A stretch of 47,202 bases of DNA from Methylomonas lenta (lineage in GTDB: Bacteria; Pseudomonadota; Gammaproteobacteria; Methylococcales; Methylomonadaceae), in assembly GCF_001644015.1 (NCBI RefSeq), contig NZ_LUUI01000163.1:1-47202 (forward strand), written 5' to 3'. The position numbers and the translations under genes were made by a program. The notes under the pieces are model-generated. The model saw nothing but the letters and a program-made list of their open reading frames with translations. It had not been told where the DNA came from and made no database searches. Below, piece after piece: positions 16,328 to 26,380 of the stretch (position 1 is the first letter of the stretch; each line of letters starts with the position of its first letter).

Positions 16328-16882
16328 CTAATACAAGGCACTTTGCAACAGACTCATGACACCAGGACCGCCTTGTCCTTGCACATATTCCAAAACTACC
16401 GGTACAAATTGGCTAATCATATTCGTATCCATACCCAAGGTCTTAAATGACCCTGCCAAAGTAGCCAAACTACCCAGGCCATTGGCTTGATCCCCCATTA
16501 AGTCAGCAGCGTTGCCCAACCAAGAGCTTGATGACGAGCCAGACGACTGCGGCACCGCAGACAGATATTGATCCATATCAGGCACACTGCCGCTAAGCTG
16601 CATAAAATCAGCTGGACTCATGCGCTGCCGAGCCAGAGAAAAAATAGAGCCAGCCCCACCCATCGCCTGCTGAGAATTGATCCCTAGCTGATCAACCAGC
16701 ACATTCACCAAACCCGACTCAGATCCGGCATTTGCTACCGCACCGGCATTAACTGCTGATTGAGCAACCGAATTTTGCGTGACTGCTTGAGCTAAAATCT
16801 GCCCGGTAGATTGTTGCGTGGACGCACAAGCCGTCAGCGACAACACAGTGCCGAAAACAGCAAACGACTTAAAATTATGCAT
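16328..16882 (-). CDS. DUF2780 family lipoprotein
   Basis: A 184-residue predicted lipoprotein of the DUF2780 (VcgC/VcgE) type. A short signal peptide ends in the lipobox LTAC, with the acylated Cys about residue 19. The mature part is Gln/Ala/Ser-rich, then the conserved DUF2780 core (LVDQLGINSQQAMGGAGSIF, MSPADFMQLSGSVPDMDQYL) and a C-terminus with VLEYVQGQGG. The start at 16882 is preferred over a GTG at 16888, since GGAG lies nine bases before the ATG but only three before the GTG. Function of the family is unknown. It lies between nadA and the aspS terminator and probably has its own promoter. Confidence 0.85.
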   Translation of the reverse strand: MHNFKSFAVFGTVLSLTACASTQQSTGQILAQAVTQNSVAQSAVNAGAVANAGSESGLVNVLVDQLGINSQQAMGGAGSIFSLARQRMSPADFMQLSGSVPDMDQYLSAVPQSSGSSSSSWLGNAADLMGDQANGLGSLATLAGSFKTLGMDTNMISQFVPVVLEYVQGQGGPGVMSLLQSALY

Positions 16883-16919
16883 AAGCACAAACTCCGGGAA
16901 AATTAATCAAAATATTAAT

Positions 16920-16945
16920 CGGCGCATAGTTTTTGCTATACGCCG
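16920..16945 (-). terminator. Hairpin after aspS
   Basis: CGGCGCATAG (16920-16929) and CTATACGCCG (16936-16945) form a near-perfect stem beginning six bases after the aspS stop. The following bases on the minus strand are A/T-rich with only a weak T tract, so termination may be partial. Confidence 0.55.
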
Positions 16946-16950
16946 ACGAT

Positions 16951-18741
16951 TTAGGCTTTGTTTTCAGCATTCTCAGTCGGTTTTCTCAGCCTGATACCCA
17001 ATTCTTTCAATTGCTCATCACTAACCAAAGCTGGCGCATTGAATAATGGACAAGCCGCTGTTTGGGTTTTAGGGAAAGCAATCACGTCGCGAATCGAGCT
17101 AGCGCCGGTCATTAACATCACTAAACGATCCAAACCAAACGCAATACCACCATGCGGAGGAGCACCATATTTCAGAGCATCCAGCAAGAAGCCGAATTTT
17201 TCCCGCGCTTCTTCGTGGCCGATACCTAAAATAGCAAACACGATTTGTTGCATTTCGGTACGGTTTATCCGGATGGAACCACCGCCAACTTCGGTACCAT
17301 TCAATACCAAGTCGTAAGCACGAGACAATGCTTCGCCGGGCTTGGCTTTTAATTCTTCCACCGAGCAGCTAGGCGCGGTAAATGGATGATGAATCGCGTT
17401 ATAACGTTGAGCTTTGTTATCCCAGGCAAACATAGGAAAATCCACTACCCACACCGGTTTCCAGTCAGCTGTCAGCAGGTTGCGATCCAGGCCTAATTTA
17501 ACTCGCAACGCACCCATGGCTTCGTTAACGATATCGGTCTTGTCTGCACCAAAGAAAACCAGGTCGCCGTTTTGCGCACCGACTTTTGCCATCACTTTGG
17601 CCCAGACTTCATCAGGGGCAAATTTGACAATGGGTGATTGCAAGCCTTCTACACCAGCCGCCAAATCATTGACCTTGATATAAGCCAAGCCTTTGGCACC
17701 GTAGATAGCGACGAATTTGGTCAGCTCGTCAATAACACTACGACTCATCTCACTACCTTCAGGCACTCGCATGGCTACCACGCGACCATGCGGATCGTTA
17801 GCCGGGCCTGAGAACACTTTAAAATCCACTTCGCGCATTTCTTCGGCGATATCGACCAGTTCTAATGGAATCCGCAAATCAGGACGATCAGAACCATAAC
17901 GACGCATCGCTTCGGCATAACTCATCACCGGAAATTGATCACCCAGATCAACATTGATAATGTCCTTGAACAGGCGACGAATCATTTCCTCCATGATGGA
18001 CATAATTTGCTGCTCATTCATGAACGAGGTTTCGATATCCAACTGAGTAAATTCCGGCTGTCTATCGGCACGTAAATCTTCATCGCGGAAACAGCGCACT
18101 ACTTGGTAATACCGTTCCATACCGGCGATCATCAGCAACTGTTTGTACAATTGCGGCGATTGCGGTAAGGCAAAAAACGAATTGGGATGGGTGCGACTAG
18201 GCACGATGTAATCGCGCGCACCTTCCGGGGTCGCCTTGGTCAAATAGGGCGTTTCGATTTCGAAGAATTCGTGCTCATCCAAATAGTGGCGTAAGTGACG
18301 CGTGACGTCGCGGCGCACTTTCATTTTGTGCTGCATGGTTGTGCGACGTAAGTCGATATATCGGAAACGCAGACGGGTTTCTTCGTTGACCTCAATATCA
18401 CTTTCAATCGGGAACGGCGGGGTTTCCGATTCGTTCAGCACTTCGATATGCTTGCCCAGCACCTCGATTTCACCCGTAAACATATTCGAATTATGCGTAC
18501 CCTCCGGGCGATCGCGCACTACACCTTCTATACGCAAGACATATTCACTGCGCACACTTTCGGCTATCGCAAAGCTATCGGCCAAATCGGGGTCAAACAC
18601 CACTTGCACCAGACCAGCACGGTCGCGCAAATCGATAAAGATAACGCCACCATGATCACGGCGACGGTGTACCCAGCCGCACAAAGCGACGGTTTGACCA
18701 AGATGTTGGGTATTTAATTCTCCACACTTGTGGCTACGCAT
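16951..18741 (-). CDS. aspS: Aspartyl-tRNA synthetase AspS
   Basis: A 596-residue class II aminoacyl-tRNA synthetase of the bacterial AspS type. It has an N-terminal OB-fold anticodon-binding domain ([21 protein letters not shown]), a catalytic core with motif 2 ([20 protein letters not shown]), the bacterial GAD insertion (about residues 290-420), and motif 3 ([12 protein letters not shown]). The start at 18741 gives the usual MRSHxCGEL N-terminus; the in-frame TTG seven codons upstream is not supported. Whether it is discriminating (Asp only) or also charges Asn cannot be judged from the window; a tRNA-Asn gene is present nearby. The FmdB-like zinc ribbon gene lies immediately upstream on the same strand. 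Confidence 0.97.
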   Translation of the reverse strand: MRSHKCGELNTQHLGQTVALCGWVHRRRDHGGVIFIDLRDRAGLVQVVFDPDLADSFAIAESVRSEYVLRIEGVVRDRPEGTHNSNMFTGEIEVLGKHIEVLNESETPPFPIESDIEVNEETRLRFRYIDLRRTTMQHKMKVRRDVTRHLRHYLDEHEFFEIETPYLTKATPEGARDYIVPSRTHPNSFFALPQSPQLYKQLLMIAGMERYYQVVRCFRDEDLRADRQPEFTQLDIETSFMNEQQIMSIMEEMIRRLFKDIINVDLGDQFPVMSYAEAMRRYGSDRPDLRIPLELVDIAEEMREVDFKVFSGPANDPHGRVVAMRVPEGSEMSRSVIDELTKFVAIYGAKGLAYIKVNDLAAGVEGLQSPIVKFAPDEVWAKVMAKVGAQNGDLVFFGADKTDIVNEAMGALRVKLGLDRNLLTADWKPVWVVDFPMFAWDNKAQRYNAIHHPFTAPSCSVEELKAKPGEALSRAYDLVLNGTEVGGGSIRINRTEMQQIVFAILGIGHEEAREKFGFLLDALKYGAPPHGGIAFGLDRLVMLMTGASSIRDVIAFPKTQTAACPLFNAPALVSDEQLKELGIRLRKPTENAENKA

Positions 18742-18828
18742 AGTTGTTCTCAGGTTAATCAAAAGGAAGGATAGAGATGACAGACAAAAGGCTGCTGTTT
18801 ATCAGTTTCAGCCTCTCGCCTATTGTGC

Positions 18829-19101
18829 TTAGTGACTATGATTTGTACAGCTACCGCTGCAACCACCAGCAGAGCTACTACTAGGACTGGAGCTTTCGCC
18901 AGCGACATTCTTTTTATTACCGCTTTTAAAGTCGGTTTCATACCAGCCAGCGCCCTTTAAACGAAAACCGGCTGCGGAAATTTTCTTTTTCAATTCGGCT
19001 TCATTACAGGCAGGACAAACCAGTAACGGCTCGGCACCCAGCTTTTGCAAAGCCTCATGCTGATGACCGCAGGCATTGCATTGATATTCGTAAATCGGCA
19101 T
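18829..19101 (-). CDS. FmdB-type zinc ribbon protein
   Basis: A 90-residue protein of the FmdB/CxxC_CxxC_SSSS family. It begins MPIYEYQCNACGH, followed by a second CPAC pair, forming a zinc ribbon at residues 8-35. The C-terminal part is Ser/Gly-rich with two more Cys (GCSGSC) and a His-ending tail. The family is widely encoded beside aspS; its function is not well defined, possibly regulatory or metal-related. It is the first gene of an aspS-containing unit (88 bases separate the stop from the aspS start). A 60-codon frame overlapping its 3' end is out of frame and not called. Confidence 0.9.
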   Translation of the reverse strand: MPIYEYQCNACGHQHEALQKLGAEPLLVCPACNEAELKKKISAAGFRLKGAGWYETDFKSGNKKNVAGESSSPSSSSAGGCSGSCTNHSH

Positions 19102-19224
19102 AAAGCGTCTCCAAATAAAAGATCTAAAACAGGTAGTGAATAGGGCTGATGCTTGAATTTTTCAAGGCCCTTGATGTTAGAATTGCGCCTATTTTAATCG
19201 AAGTTGAATGAAGATGGCGCAAAA

Positions 19225-20274
19225 ATGGACAAAATGACAGACAGATTGACAATTGCCCAACCCGACGACTGGCATTTGCATGTCCGCACTGGCTCGATAC
19301 TCAAAACCGTGCTTGCGCATACTGCACGACAATTCGGCCGCGCCATTATCATGCCCAACCTTAAACCGCCTGTTACAACTGTTGAACATGCAATGGCGTA
19401 CCGTGCTGAAATCATTGCTGCTTTGCCACAGGAATCAATATTCCAACCCTTGATGACACTGTATTTAACCGGCAATACCAGTGTTGAGGAGGTTAAAAAA
19501 GCCGCAGAATCAGAGCATATTTACGCATTTAAATTGTACCCCGCTGGCGCAACCACCAATTCAGACGCCGGGGTTGCCAACATAGCAGCCGCCTACCCTA
19601 TTTTCGCCGCCATGGAAAAACATAACATACCTTTGCTGATTCACGGCGAAGCGACGAATGCTGAATATGATATTTTCGACCGCGAAAAAATCTTTATTGA
19701 TAATCAGCTCAGCCAGATTACCCAGCAATTCCCGGCTTTGCGCATTGTTGTAGAACATTTGACGACTGAGGAAGCTGTACAATTTGTCGAATCAAGCAGC
19801 GAAAATATCGGCGCCACCATCACCCCACAACATTTACTCTACAACCGTAACGCGATTTTAGCAGGTGGCATTCGTCCACATTTTTATTGCCTACCGATTT
19901 TAAAACGCGAACATCATCGCCTAGCGTTGTTAAACGCCGCCACCAGCGGCAACCCCAAGTTTTTCCTTGGCACCGATAGCGCGCCCCACCTGACATCATT
20001 AAAAGAAAATGCCTGCGGCTGCGCTGGTTGCTACAGCGCACATGCTGCGCTTGAATTGTATGCTGAAGCGTTTGAACAAGCCGACGCCTTGGATAAGCTA
20101 GAAGGTTTTGCTAGCTTTTATGGGGCGGACTTTTACCAATTACCTAGAAACACCCGCACCATCAGCCTGGAAAAACAAAGCTGGACTGTACCTATGGATT
20201 ACGGTGATAACGATAACCTGATCACCCCATTAAGAGCTGGTGAAAAATTGCATTGGAAAGTATTGGCCACTTAA
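19225..20274 (+). CDS. pyrC: Dihydroorotase PyrC
   Basis: A 349-residue class II (E. coli-like) dihydroorotase, converting carbamoyl aspartate to dihydroorotate in pyrimidine synthesis. Metal and substrate residues are visible: DDWHLHVR near the N-terminus, the carboxylated Lys in FKLYPAGATTNS, HGE in the LIHGEAT region, the later HLTT His, and GTDSAPH near residue 255. The length matches the family. Start at 19225 is preferred because the reading frame's earlier start is TTG with no ribosome binding site; an ATG three codons later is also possible. It is monocistronic and divergent from the FmdB-aspS unit. Confidence 0.96.
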   Translation: MDKMTDRLTIAQPDDWHLHVRTGSILKTVLAHTARQFGRAIIMPNLKPPVTTVEHAMAYRAEIIAALPQESIFQPLMTLYLTGNTSVEEVKKAAESEHIYAFKLYPAGATTNSDAGVANIAAAYPIFAAMEKHNIPLLIHGEATNAEYDIFDREKIFIDNQLSQITQQFPALRIVVEHLTTEEAVQFVESSSENIGATITPQHLLYNRNAILAGGIRPHFYCLPILKREHHRLALLNAATSGNPKFFLGTDSAPHLTSLKENACGCAGCYSAHAALELYAEAFEQADALDKLEGFASFYGADFYQLPRNTRTISLEKQSWTVPMDYGDNDNLITPLRAGEKLHWKVLAT

Positions 20275-20670
20275 CCCTATCCGGTGGATTACAACCAAGA
20301 CATGAGCATATCAACCAGAAACAAACTTTGCCTTCCACCCCAAGCTAAACAAAACCAAGATCGATAAAACCAGGTTAATCAACATTTAAACCTCATTTTC
20401 AGCAAACCAAACATATTGACAAACTTATGGCGTAAAATTTGCTTTGTACTTAAATAGCCGTATAAATCTAAAGCTACACCGCCATGAAACTTATACGCCA
20501 CGTCAACCATGAACTATTTCGCTCAGCCTCATCGAGAATCTTGGCTTAGCCTTAAAACAACCACACAAGCCTTGCAACCCCAAAACTCATAGTCAGCAGC
20601 AAAAACAACTTATATTTTGGGTTAAAACCTCTTTTTTGAAAAACTTAACAACTTTAAAATTTATAGATTC
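20275..20670. other. 396-base gap after pyrC
   Basis: Intergenic A/T-rich DNA. I see no convincing coding frame, terminator or repeat. The promoter for the following glycosyltransferase gene should lie in the last 100 bases, but no clear -35/-10 pair was identified. Confidence 0.4.
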
Positions 20671-21399
20671 ATGAAAATTTCGGTAGTGGTTCCGGTTCAT
20701 AACGAAACTGATAATGTTGAAACTCTTATCTCAGAAATTCATCAGTCGCTTCACGCGCAGGATGATTACGAGATGATTTTTGTCGATGATGGCAGCACGG
20801 ATGATACCTTGCTTAAATTAAAACAGGCCATGCAAACCTATCCTGGTTTACGGGTACTGCAACACCTAAAAAGCTGCGGACAAAGCCGAGCTATTCATAG
20901 CGGGGTCATAGCAGCAAAATTTGACTGGATCGCCACGCTGGATGGCGACGGCCAGAACGATCCATCAGATATTCCACAGCTGATGACGGCTTTAAACACT
21001 CAAAATTCCGAGAATTTGTGGATGCTGGCCGGATTTAGACACCAACGAAATGACACCGGCTGGCGACGATTTTCCTCAAAATTTGCCAACTCCATCAGAC
21101 AAGCCATTTTGCACGATAACACGCCCGACACCGGCTGCGGATTAAAGCTATTCCGCCGGGACAAGTTTTTGGCCTTACCGTATTTCGATCATATTCATCG
21201 CTTCCTCCCAGCATTGATACAAATGGCTGGCGGCGAAGTGATTTCAGTTAAAGTCAGTCACCGTGCCAGAAGTCATGGCCAATCTAAATACGGCACATTG
21301 GACAGATTGCAGGCAGGCATTGTTGATATCTTAGGGGTGATTTGGCTTAAAAAACGTTACAGCTTGGCCATAGTCAGCGAGGTTAACTCGGGGCACTAA
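20671..21399 (+). CDS. Family 2 glycosyltransferase (DPM1-like)
   Basis: A 242-residue GT-A fold glycosyltransferase resembling dolichyl-phosphate mannose synthase and ArnC-like enzymes. N-terminal VVPVHNETDNV, IFVDDGSTDDT (nucleotide binding), the metal-binding LDGDGQNDP (residues 90-98) and the HRARSHGQSKYG acceptor-loop motif are intact. It lacks the C-terminal pair of membrane helices seen in ArnC/GtrB proteins, so it is the short, DPM1-like form, probably membrane-associated through its C-terminal amphipathic region. It should transfer a sugar to polyprenyl phosphate, but donor and pathway are unknown, and no other glycan genes adjoin it. Confidence 0.85.
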   Translation: MKISVVVPVHNETDNVETLISEIHQSLHAQDDYEMIFVDDGSTDDTLLKLKQAMQTYPGLRVLQHLKSCGQSRAIHSGVIAAKFDWIATLDGDGQNDPSDIPQLMTALNTQNSENLWMLAGFRHQRNDTGWRRFSSKFANSIRQAILHDNTPDTGCGLKLFRRDKFLALPYFDHIHRFLPALIQMAGGEVISVKVSHRARSHGQSKYGTLDRLQAGIVDILGVIWLKKRYSLAIVSEVNSGH

Positions 21400-21728
21400 T
21401 ACAGCCTAGCTTATGGCGGGCTTTCTGGAGCATGCCTTGTTTTCTGGCCGCTTTCTGGTGCAACGGCTGACCAGTTAGCGACAAAAACAACATGATTCCA
21501 GTGAAATTCTGGTATTTCAGCACGCTCAAGTTGCCCACCTGAAAACCCCAGGTTATAGGCAAATCAACAGCCGAGACAACTCATTCGATAGCTGATAGCA
21601 ACACTTCGTTAACGCAACAAAATCGTCGATTGAAGTGCATTTCAGCCAATCAAATCCTGCGGGTTGTTGCGATTTCAGCCAGACATTTCTAAACTTACCG
21701 GCACCACGTCCAACTGAGGAGCATCATA
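21400..21728. other. 329-base gap, minor TTTCTGG repeats
   Basis: No coding frame is convincing. Three TTTCTGG copies lie close together after the glycosyltransferase (about 21420-21476). GAGGAG lies shortly before the next ATG and is its ribosome binding site. Confidence 0.4.
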
Positions 21729-22205
21729 ATGCGCCTAATAAGTTTGTTATCTTTAATGTTGATATCAGCCACTGCAAATGCAGAAGTGTTTAAATGCATC
21801 GAAAAATTTGGCAGGGCCGTTTACCAATCCACCCCCTGCAAGTCAGGCGCTAAAGAACAACAGCTCGATATTAAAGCTGACCCCGCCAAAGAGGCAGCAG
21901 CCGAAAGCAACTTGGAAGCCGTTCAGAGCGAATACGAATCGCGTAAAGTAGCTCAGGATGAAAGAAACAAAGAACTTGAAAAACAACGCATGGAAGCAGC
22001 GACTCTGGAAATTGCCAGACGTAACGCTATAGCCCAACAAGAGCAGGCTGATGCCCAGAAAAGACAGGCTGAAGCTTTAGAGCAGCAAAATAATTACAAC
22101 AATCGTCCACTCTATATTGTGCCATCAGTTAGGCCTCCCTGGCCTGCATCTAAACCCCCAACCCCATTCCCAGAACCTCGTCGTCCGCGCTCTGCTATCG
22201 ATTAA
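21729..22205 (+). CDS. DUF4124 periplasmic protein
   Basis: A 158-residue exported protein. A signal peptide (residues 1-18, ending TANA) is followed by a DUF4124 domain (EVFKCIEKFGRAVYQSTPCKSG), typically with two Cys that may form a disulfide. Residues 55-120 are a Glu/Lys/Gln/Ala-rich coiled coil. The C-terminus is Pro-rich. Its function is unknown. A strong ribosome binding site lies upstream. Its 3' end overlaps by 11 bases the convergent small glycine-zipper gene. Confidence 0.85.
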   Translation: MRLISLLSLMLISATANAEVFKCIEKFGRAVYQSTPCKSGAKEQQLDIKADPAKEAAAESNLEAVQSEYESRKVAQDERNKELEKQRMEAATLEIARRNAIAQQEQADAQKRQAEALEQQNNYNNRPLYIVPSVRPPWPASKPPTPFPEPRRPRSAID

Positions 22206-22560
22206 TTCCATTCCCCACCCAAGCACCGGCTGCAGCGCCCATGCCAGCAGCCAGCGGATCACCCCCGCCAAACTGATAACCCATAGCACTACCCATTACA
22301 CCACCCAACATCCCGCTATTGGATCGCCTGTCATATTGATAAACAGGTGGTTGGTAAACCGGAACATAACGCACAACGGGCGGCGCGTAGTAACGAACCG
22401 GCTCCCGATAATAAACCCGTGGAGCCGGCGCATAATGCCTGACCACAGGACCATGATAATGTCTATGACCATGGTGATGTCCGTTATGGCCGTGCCCGCC
22501 TGCCGTCGCCAACGAAGTAAACATCACACCCGCCAGGATCAAAATTATTCTTCTCAACAT
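22195..22560 (-). CDS. His-rich, Tyr/Pro-rich glycine zipper envelope protein
   Basis: A 121-residue exported protein with three parts. First is a signal peptide (about 1-20) followed by a His-rich stretch (residues 22-36, HGHNGHHHGHRHYHG) that could bind metal. Second is a Tyr/Pro/Val/Arg-rich region (about 37-80). Third is a glycine zipper (GMLGGVMGSAMG, GAAAGAWVGNGI) of the kind found in outer-membrane-associated proteins. Similar architecture occurs in small envelope proteins of unknown function. The convergent DUF4124 gene overlaps its 3' end by 11 bases. A ribosome binding site (GGAGG) lies upstream. Confidence 0.8.
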   Translation of the reverse strand: MLRRIILILAGVMFTSLATAGGHGHNGHHHGHRHYHGPVVRHYAPAPRVYYREPVRYYAPPVVRYVPVYQPPVYQYDRRSNSGMLGGVMGSAMGYQFGGGDPLAAGMGAAAGAWVGNGINR

Positions 22561-22655
22561 AACAGCCTCCTTATGGGCTTATTCGATTTGTTGAGCTGAA
22601 TTTTGCGAGTCAGAACTTAAAGCCCACTTAATGCCCCTAAAAACGCATTCGACTA

Positions 22656-24047
22656 TCAACTACCGACCAGCACTCGGGCGACTGCAATCGCTTTTCTGAC
22701 CTGTTCCGGCGCAGTGCCGCCAATATGATTGCGCGCCGCAACTGAGCCTTCCAACTTTAAAACATCAAATACATCAGCAGAAATGCTAAGCGAAAAGCCT
22801 TGCATTTCCTCCAGGGTCAATTCCGACAAATCACGCCCGCTATTCAGACCCAGCCGTACCGCTTGCCCAACCACTTCATGCGCGTCTCGAAATGCCATAC
22901 CCTTACGCACTAGGTAGTCAGCCAAATCGGTCGCCGTCGCAAAACCGCGTTTGGCCGAAGCATACATATTCTCGTGCTTAGCTTTGATGTGCGGCATCAT
23001 GTCTGCAAATGCACGCAGGCAGTTGATTAAGGTATCAACTGTATCGAATAAAGGCTCCTTATCTTCCTGGTTATCCTTGTTGTAGGCCAATGGCTGACTT
23101 TTCATCAGCATCAACAATGACATCAAATGCCCTGTAACGCGACCGGATTTGCCACGCACTAATTCAGGTACATCAGGGTTTTTTTTCTGCGGCATAATCG
23201 ATGAGCCAGTGCAAAAAGCATCTGGAATATCGATAAAATCAAACTGCGCACTGGCCCACAACACCAACTCCTCAGAAAAGCGTGACAAATGCATCATGAT
23301 CAAACTGCCAACGGCAGCAAATTCGATAGCAAAATCCCGATCACTAACCGAATCCAGTGAATTATTGGATGGCCGCGAAAAGCCTAGTAATTCAGCTGTC
23401 ATATGCCTATCAATCGGGTAACTGGTGCCTGCTAGTGCTGCTGCCCCCAATGGCATGACGTTAATCCGTTTCACACAATCCTGTAGCCGCTCCTGATCCC
23501 GACACAGCATTTCAAACCAGGCCATTAAATGGTGGCCAAAGGTCACTGGCTGTGCTACTTGCAAATGGGTAAAGCCAGGCATAATGGTATCGGCTTCACG
23601 TTCGGCCACATCCAGCAAAGCGATTTGCAAACGTTTGAGTTGCACCAAAATGACATCGATTTCACTGCGCAAATATAAGCGAATATCAGTCGCCACCTGG
23701 TCATTTCGCGAACGACCAGTGTGTAGCTTTTTGCCGGCAATGCCGATTAAATCAGTCAGGCGGGCCTCGATATTCATATGTACATCTTCCTGCTTGACAG
23801 ACCAAACGAACTCGCCCCGCTCAATTTCGCCACTAATCTGCGCCAAACCATGCTGAATATCCGTCAATTCCTGCTCAGTCAAAATGCCGATTTTGCCCAG
23901 CATTGCTGCATGTGCCAATGAACCTTGAATATCTTGTTGCGCCATCCGCTGGTCAAAGTTCACTGATGCAGTGAAGACCTCTACAAAAGCATTGGTCGCT
24001 TCTGCAAAACGGGCACTGGAGAGTTTTTCGGTATTTATAGTAGCCAT
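22656..24047 (-). CDS. argH: Argininosuccinate lyase ArgH
   Basis: A 463-residue argininosuccinate lyase, cleaving argininosuccinate into arginine and fumarate. The fumarase/aspartase signature [11 protein letters not shown] is present with the catalytic Ser loop, as are [12 protein letters not shown] and [11 protein letters not shown]. The length is normal. It is divergent from argA; the 214-base spacer contains their promoters. Three arginine genes (argA, argH, argG) lie in this window. Confidence 0.97.
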   Translation of the reverse strand: MATINTEKLSSARFAEATNAFVEVFTASVNFDQRMAQQDIQGSLAHAAMLGKIGILTEQELTDIQHGLAQISGEIERGEFVWSVKQEDVHMNIEARLTDLIGIAGKKLHTGRSRNDQVATDIRLYLRSEIDVILVQLKRLQIALLDVAEREADTIMPGFTHLQVAQPVTFGHHLMAWFEMLCRDQERLQDCVKRINVMPLGAAALAGTSYPIDRHMTAELLGFSRPSNNSLDSVSDRDFAIEFAAVGSLIMMHLSRFSEELVLWASAQFDFIDIPDAFCTGSSIMPQKKNPDVPELVRGKSGRVTGHLMSLLMLMKSQPLAYNKDNQEDKEPLFDTVDTLINCLRAFADMMPHIKAKHENMYASAKRGFATATDLADYLVRKGMAFRDAHEVVGQAVRLGLNSGRDLSELTLEEMQGFSLSISADVFDVLKLEGSVAARNHIGGTAPEQVRKAIAVARVLVGS

Positions 24048-24261
24048 GGCAAATCAAAAGATAAAAATAAAGTTGAATTATACCTTTGCTTAAGCATGAT
24101 ACAGCCGTTATTCCCGGATAATTATCCCCGGCCATGCAAATGCTGCGACTTTCTCTGTGATTGCATTATGCCGTGAATAACTGGACTTTCAGGGCTCAGC
24201 TGACTAACATGCTAAAACTATGATTTCTCATAACCCCAAGACCTCTTAACCCAAAACCGAT

Positions 24262-25578
24262 ATGCAGCAATCTTCAGCCTTTGTGAATTGGTTTAGAAAT
24301 TCTTCGCCTTACATACATGCGCATCGTAATCGTACCTTTGTAATTTTTTTTAGCGGCGTTGCCGTTACCGAACCTGAATTCGATAAGCTAATCCATGATT
24401 TTGCCTTACTTAAAAGCTTGGGTGTCCGATTAGTGCTAGTACACGGCATCAGGCCTCAGGTTGATGAGCAATTGCTACAACAAGGCGACACCCCCAAATT
24501 TCATCATCACTTGCGCATAACGGATTCCGCTACTCTACAATACGTGAAACAAGCTGCAGGTTTAGTACGGGTAGAAATTGAAGCTTTGTTGTCGATGGGC
24601 GTATCCGGTTCCCCCATGGCTGGGGCAAAAATCCGGGTAGCCTCAGGCAATTTTGTCACCGCAAAACCGCTTGGCGTCCTGGATGGCATTGATTATTGTC
24701 ATACCGGTAAAGTACGCCGCATCGATACCGAGGCGATTAATCGGCAATTAGAGCAAAACAATGTAGTCTTAATTTCCCCGATCGGATATTCACCCAGCGG
24801 CGAGATATTTAATTTATCAGCCGAGGAGGTAGCGACCGAGGTGGCCATTGCTTTGCAAGCCGAAAAGCTGATTTTATTAACCGAACAAACCTGCTCATCC
24901 CCTATTGATAACAGCCCTATCCCACAACTCACATCCGATCAGGCGGCTGCGTTGTTGCAGACTTCGCCAGCGCTACCGGATGCTGTCGCCCGATCTTTAT
25001 ACGCTGCCATACAAAGCTGCCAACAAGGGGTTAGGCGGGCGCATTTAATCAATCGACATTTGGACGGTGCCTTGTTGCTTGAGTTATTCACCCGCGACGG
25101 CATCGGCACTCTAATCAGTTCTAGCGAATTTGAAACGATTCGTACCGCCACATTGGACGATATTGGCGGCATCATGGAATTGATCAAACCGCTGGAGCAA
25201 CAAGGGATATTGGTAAAACGTTCGCGAGAAAAACTGGAAATGGAAATCAACGATTATGTTGTCATCGAACGCGATGGTTTGATCATAGGTTGCACCGCAT
25301 TTCATGTTATGCAAGGTTATCAATACGCAGAAATCGCCTGTCTGGCTGTTCATCCTGACTATCGAAATGGCGCCCGTGGTAACCGCTTATTGGAATATTT
25401 AACTAGTAACGCACAAAATCAAGCGATTAAACGTTTGTATGTACGTTCCACCCAAACGATGCATTGGTTTGTCGAGCGAGGCTTTAACGCTTGCGAAATA
25501 CAAGATTTACCTGAGCCCATTCAAAGCGCTTATAACTATCAACGTAATTCTAAGATTTTTTACAAAGACATCCATTAA
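24262..25578 (+). CDS. argA: N-acetylglutamate synthase ArgA
   Basis: A 438-residue classical ArgA, the first enzyme of arginine synthesis. An N-terminal amino-acid-kinase fold (about 1-290; LVLVHGIRPQVD, AGAKIRVASGNFV) carries the arginine regulatory site. A C-terminal GNAT acetyltransferase domain (about 298-438) binds acetyl-CoA, with CLAVHPDYRNGARGNRLLEYL as the acetyl-CoA loop. The metabolic context and length agree with feedback-inhibited proteobacterial ArgA. It is followed seven bases later by cpdA and likely cotranscribed. Confidence 0.95.
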   Translation: MQQSSAFVNWFRNSSPYIHAHRNRTFVIFFSGVAVTEPEFDKLIHDFALLKSLGVRLVLVHGIRPQVDEQLLQQGDTPKFHHHLRITDSATLQYVKQAAGLVRVEIEALLSMGVSGSPMAGAKIRVASGNFVTAKPLGVLDGIDYCHTGKVRRIDTEAINRQLEQNNVVLISPIGYSPSGEIFNLSAEEVATEVAIALQAEKLILLTEQTCSSPIDNSPIPQLTSDQAAALLQTSPALPDAVARSLYAAIQSCQQGVRRAHLINRHLDGALLLELFTRDGIGTLISSSEFETIRTATLDDIGGIMELIKPLEQQGILVKRSREKLEMEINDYVVIERDGLIIGCTAFHVMQGYQYAEIACLAVHPDYRNGARGNRLLEYLTSNAQNQAIKRLYVRSTQTMHWFVERGFNACEIQDLPEPIQSAYNYQRNSKIFYKDIH

Positions 25579-25585
25579 GCCCATC

Positions 25586-26377
25586 ATGTCCACCATAAAA
25601 ATATTACAAATCACTGACTTGCACATAAAGCCTCATCACGGTGAAACCATGCTGGGCATTGATACCGAAGTCTATTTTCAGCAGACACTTGATTATGCTT
25701 TCAATCAGCACGGACATTTTGATTTAATTTTACTGACAGGTGATTTGGCTCAGGACCCTTGCGCTGACAGTTATCAGCGAATTTACCAGTATTTAGTTCG
25801 CTATGACACCCGCTGCCTGTGCTTGCCGGGAAATCATGACGACTTTAATCTGATGAATCAATATCTGAACAAAAGCCTAATAAGCTGTGACAAGCAGATA
25901 CTATTGGGCAACTGGCAGATCATTACAGTCAACAGCCAAAAACCAGGCAAGCCGGGAGGTGAAATTTCTCAAGCGGAATTACTGTTTTTAGAGCAAGCGT
26001 TAAATTCCCAGCCTGATCTACCGGCTTTAATTGCTCTACATCATCATTGCCTGACCACGGGTTCAAAATGGCTGGATACCATGCAAATCGAAAACAGCGC
26101 AGAGTTTTTGTCGCTAATTGAATCATTTCCACAAGTCAAAGTAGTCACTTGTGGCCATGTGCATCAAGAGTTTTCCCGATATCACAAACACATAGCACTG
26201 TTTGCCACACCCGCCAGCTGCTTTCAATTTAAGCCTAACTCATTAGAATTTAGTATAGATAATGCTGCACCCGGTTATCGGTTATTTAATTTGTTTGATG
26301 ACGGCAGATTGACAACCCAATGCCACCGTTTGCCTATCAAACTAGACAACTTAAACCAAAATGCGCAAGAATATTGA
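25586..26377 (+). CDS. cpdA: CpdA-like 3',5'-cyclic-AMP phosphodiesterase
   Basis: A 263-residue class III metallophosphoesterase like CpdA. Metal-binding motifs in order: DLHIKPH, GDLAQD, GNHDD, the HHHC His cluster and GHVHQEF. These form a dinuclear site. The start at 25586 begins the domain directly; the longer in-frame extension overlaps argA and has no basis. It probably hydrolyses cyclic AMP, though broader phosphodiesterase activity is possible. It is downstream of argA and convergent with rppH, with only three bases between the stop codons. Confidence 0.88.
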   Translation: MSTIKILQITDLHIKPHHGETMLGIDTEVYFQQTLDYAFNQHGHFDLILLTGDLAQDPCADSYQRIYQYLVRYDTRCLCLPGNHDDFNLMNQYLNKSLISCDKQILLGNWQIITVNSQKPGKPGGEISQAELLFLEQALNSQPDLPALIALHHHCLTTGSKWLDTMQIENSAEFLSLIESFPQVKVVTCGHVHQEFSRYHKHIALFATPASCFQFKPNSLEFSIDNAAPGYRLFNLFDDGRLTTQCHRLPIKLDNLNQNAQEY

Positions 26378-26380
26378 GAA

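Noticed and set aside
18759-18941. 60-codon minus-strand frame overlapping the FmdB-like gene
   Set aside because: Out-of-frame shadow of the zinc ribbon gene's 3' end with no ribosome binding site or conserved domain.
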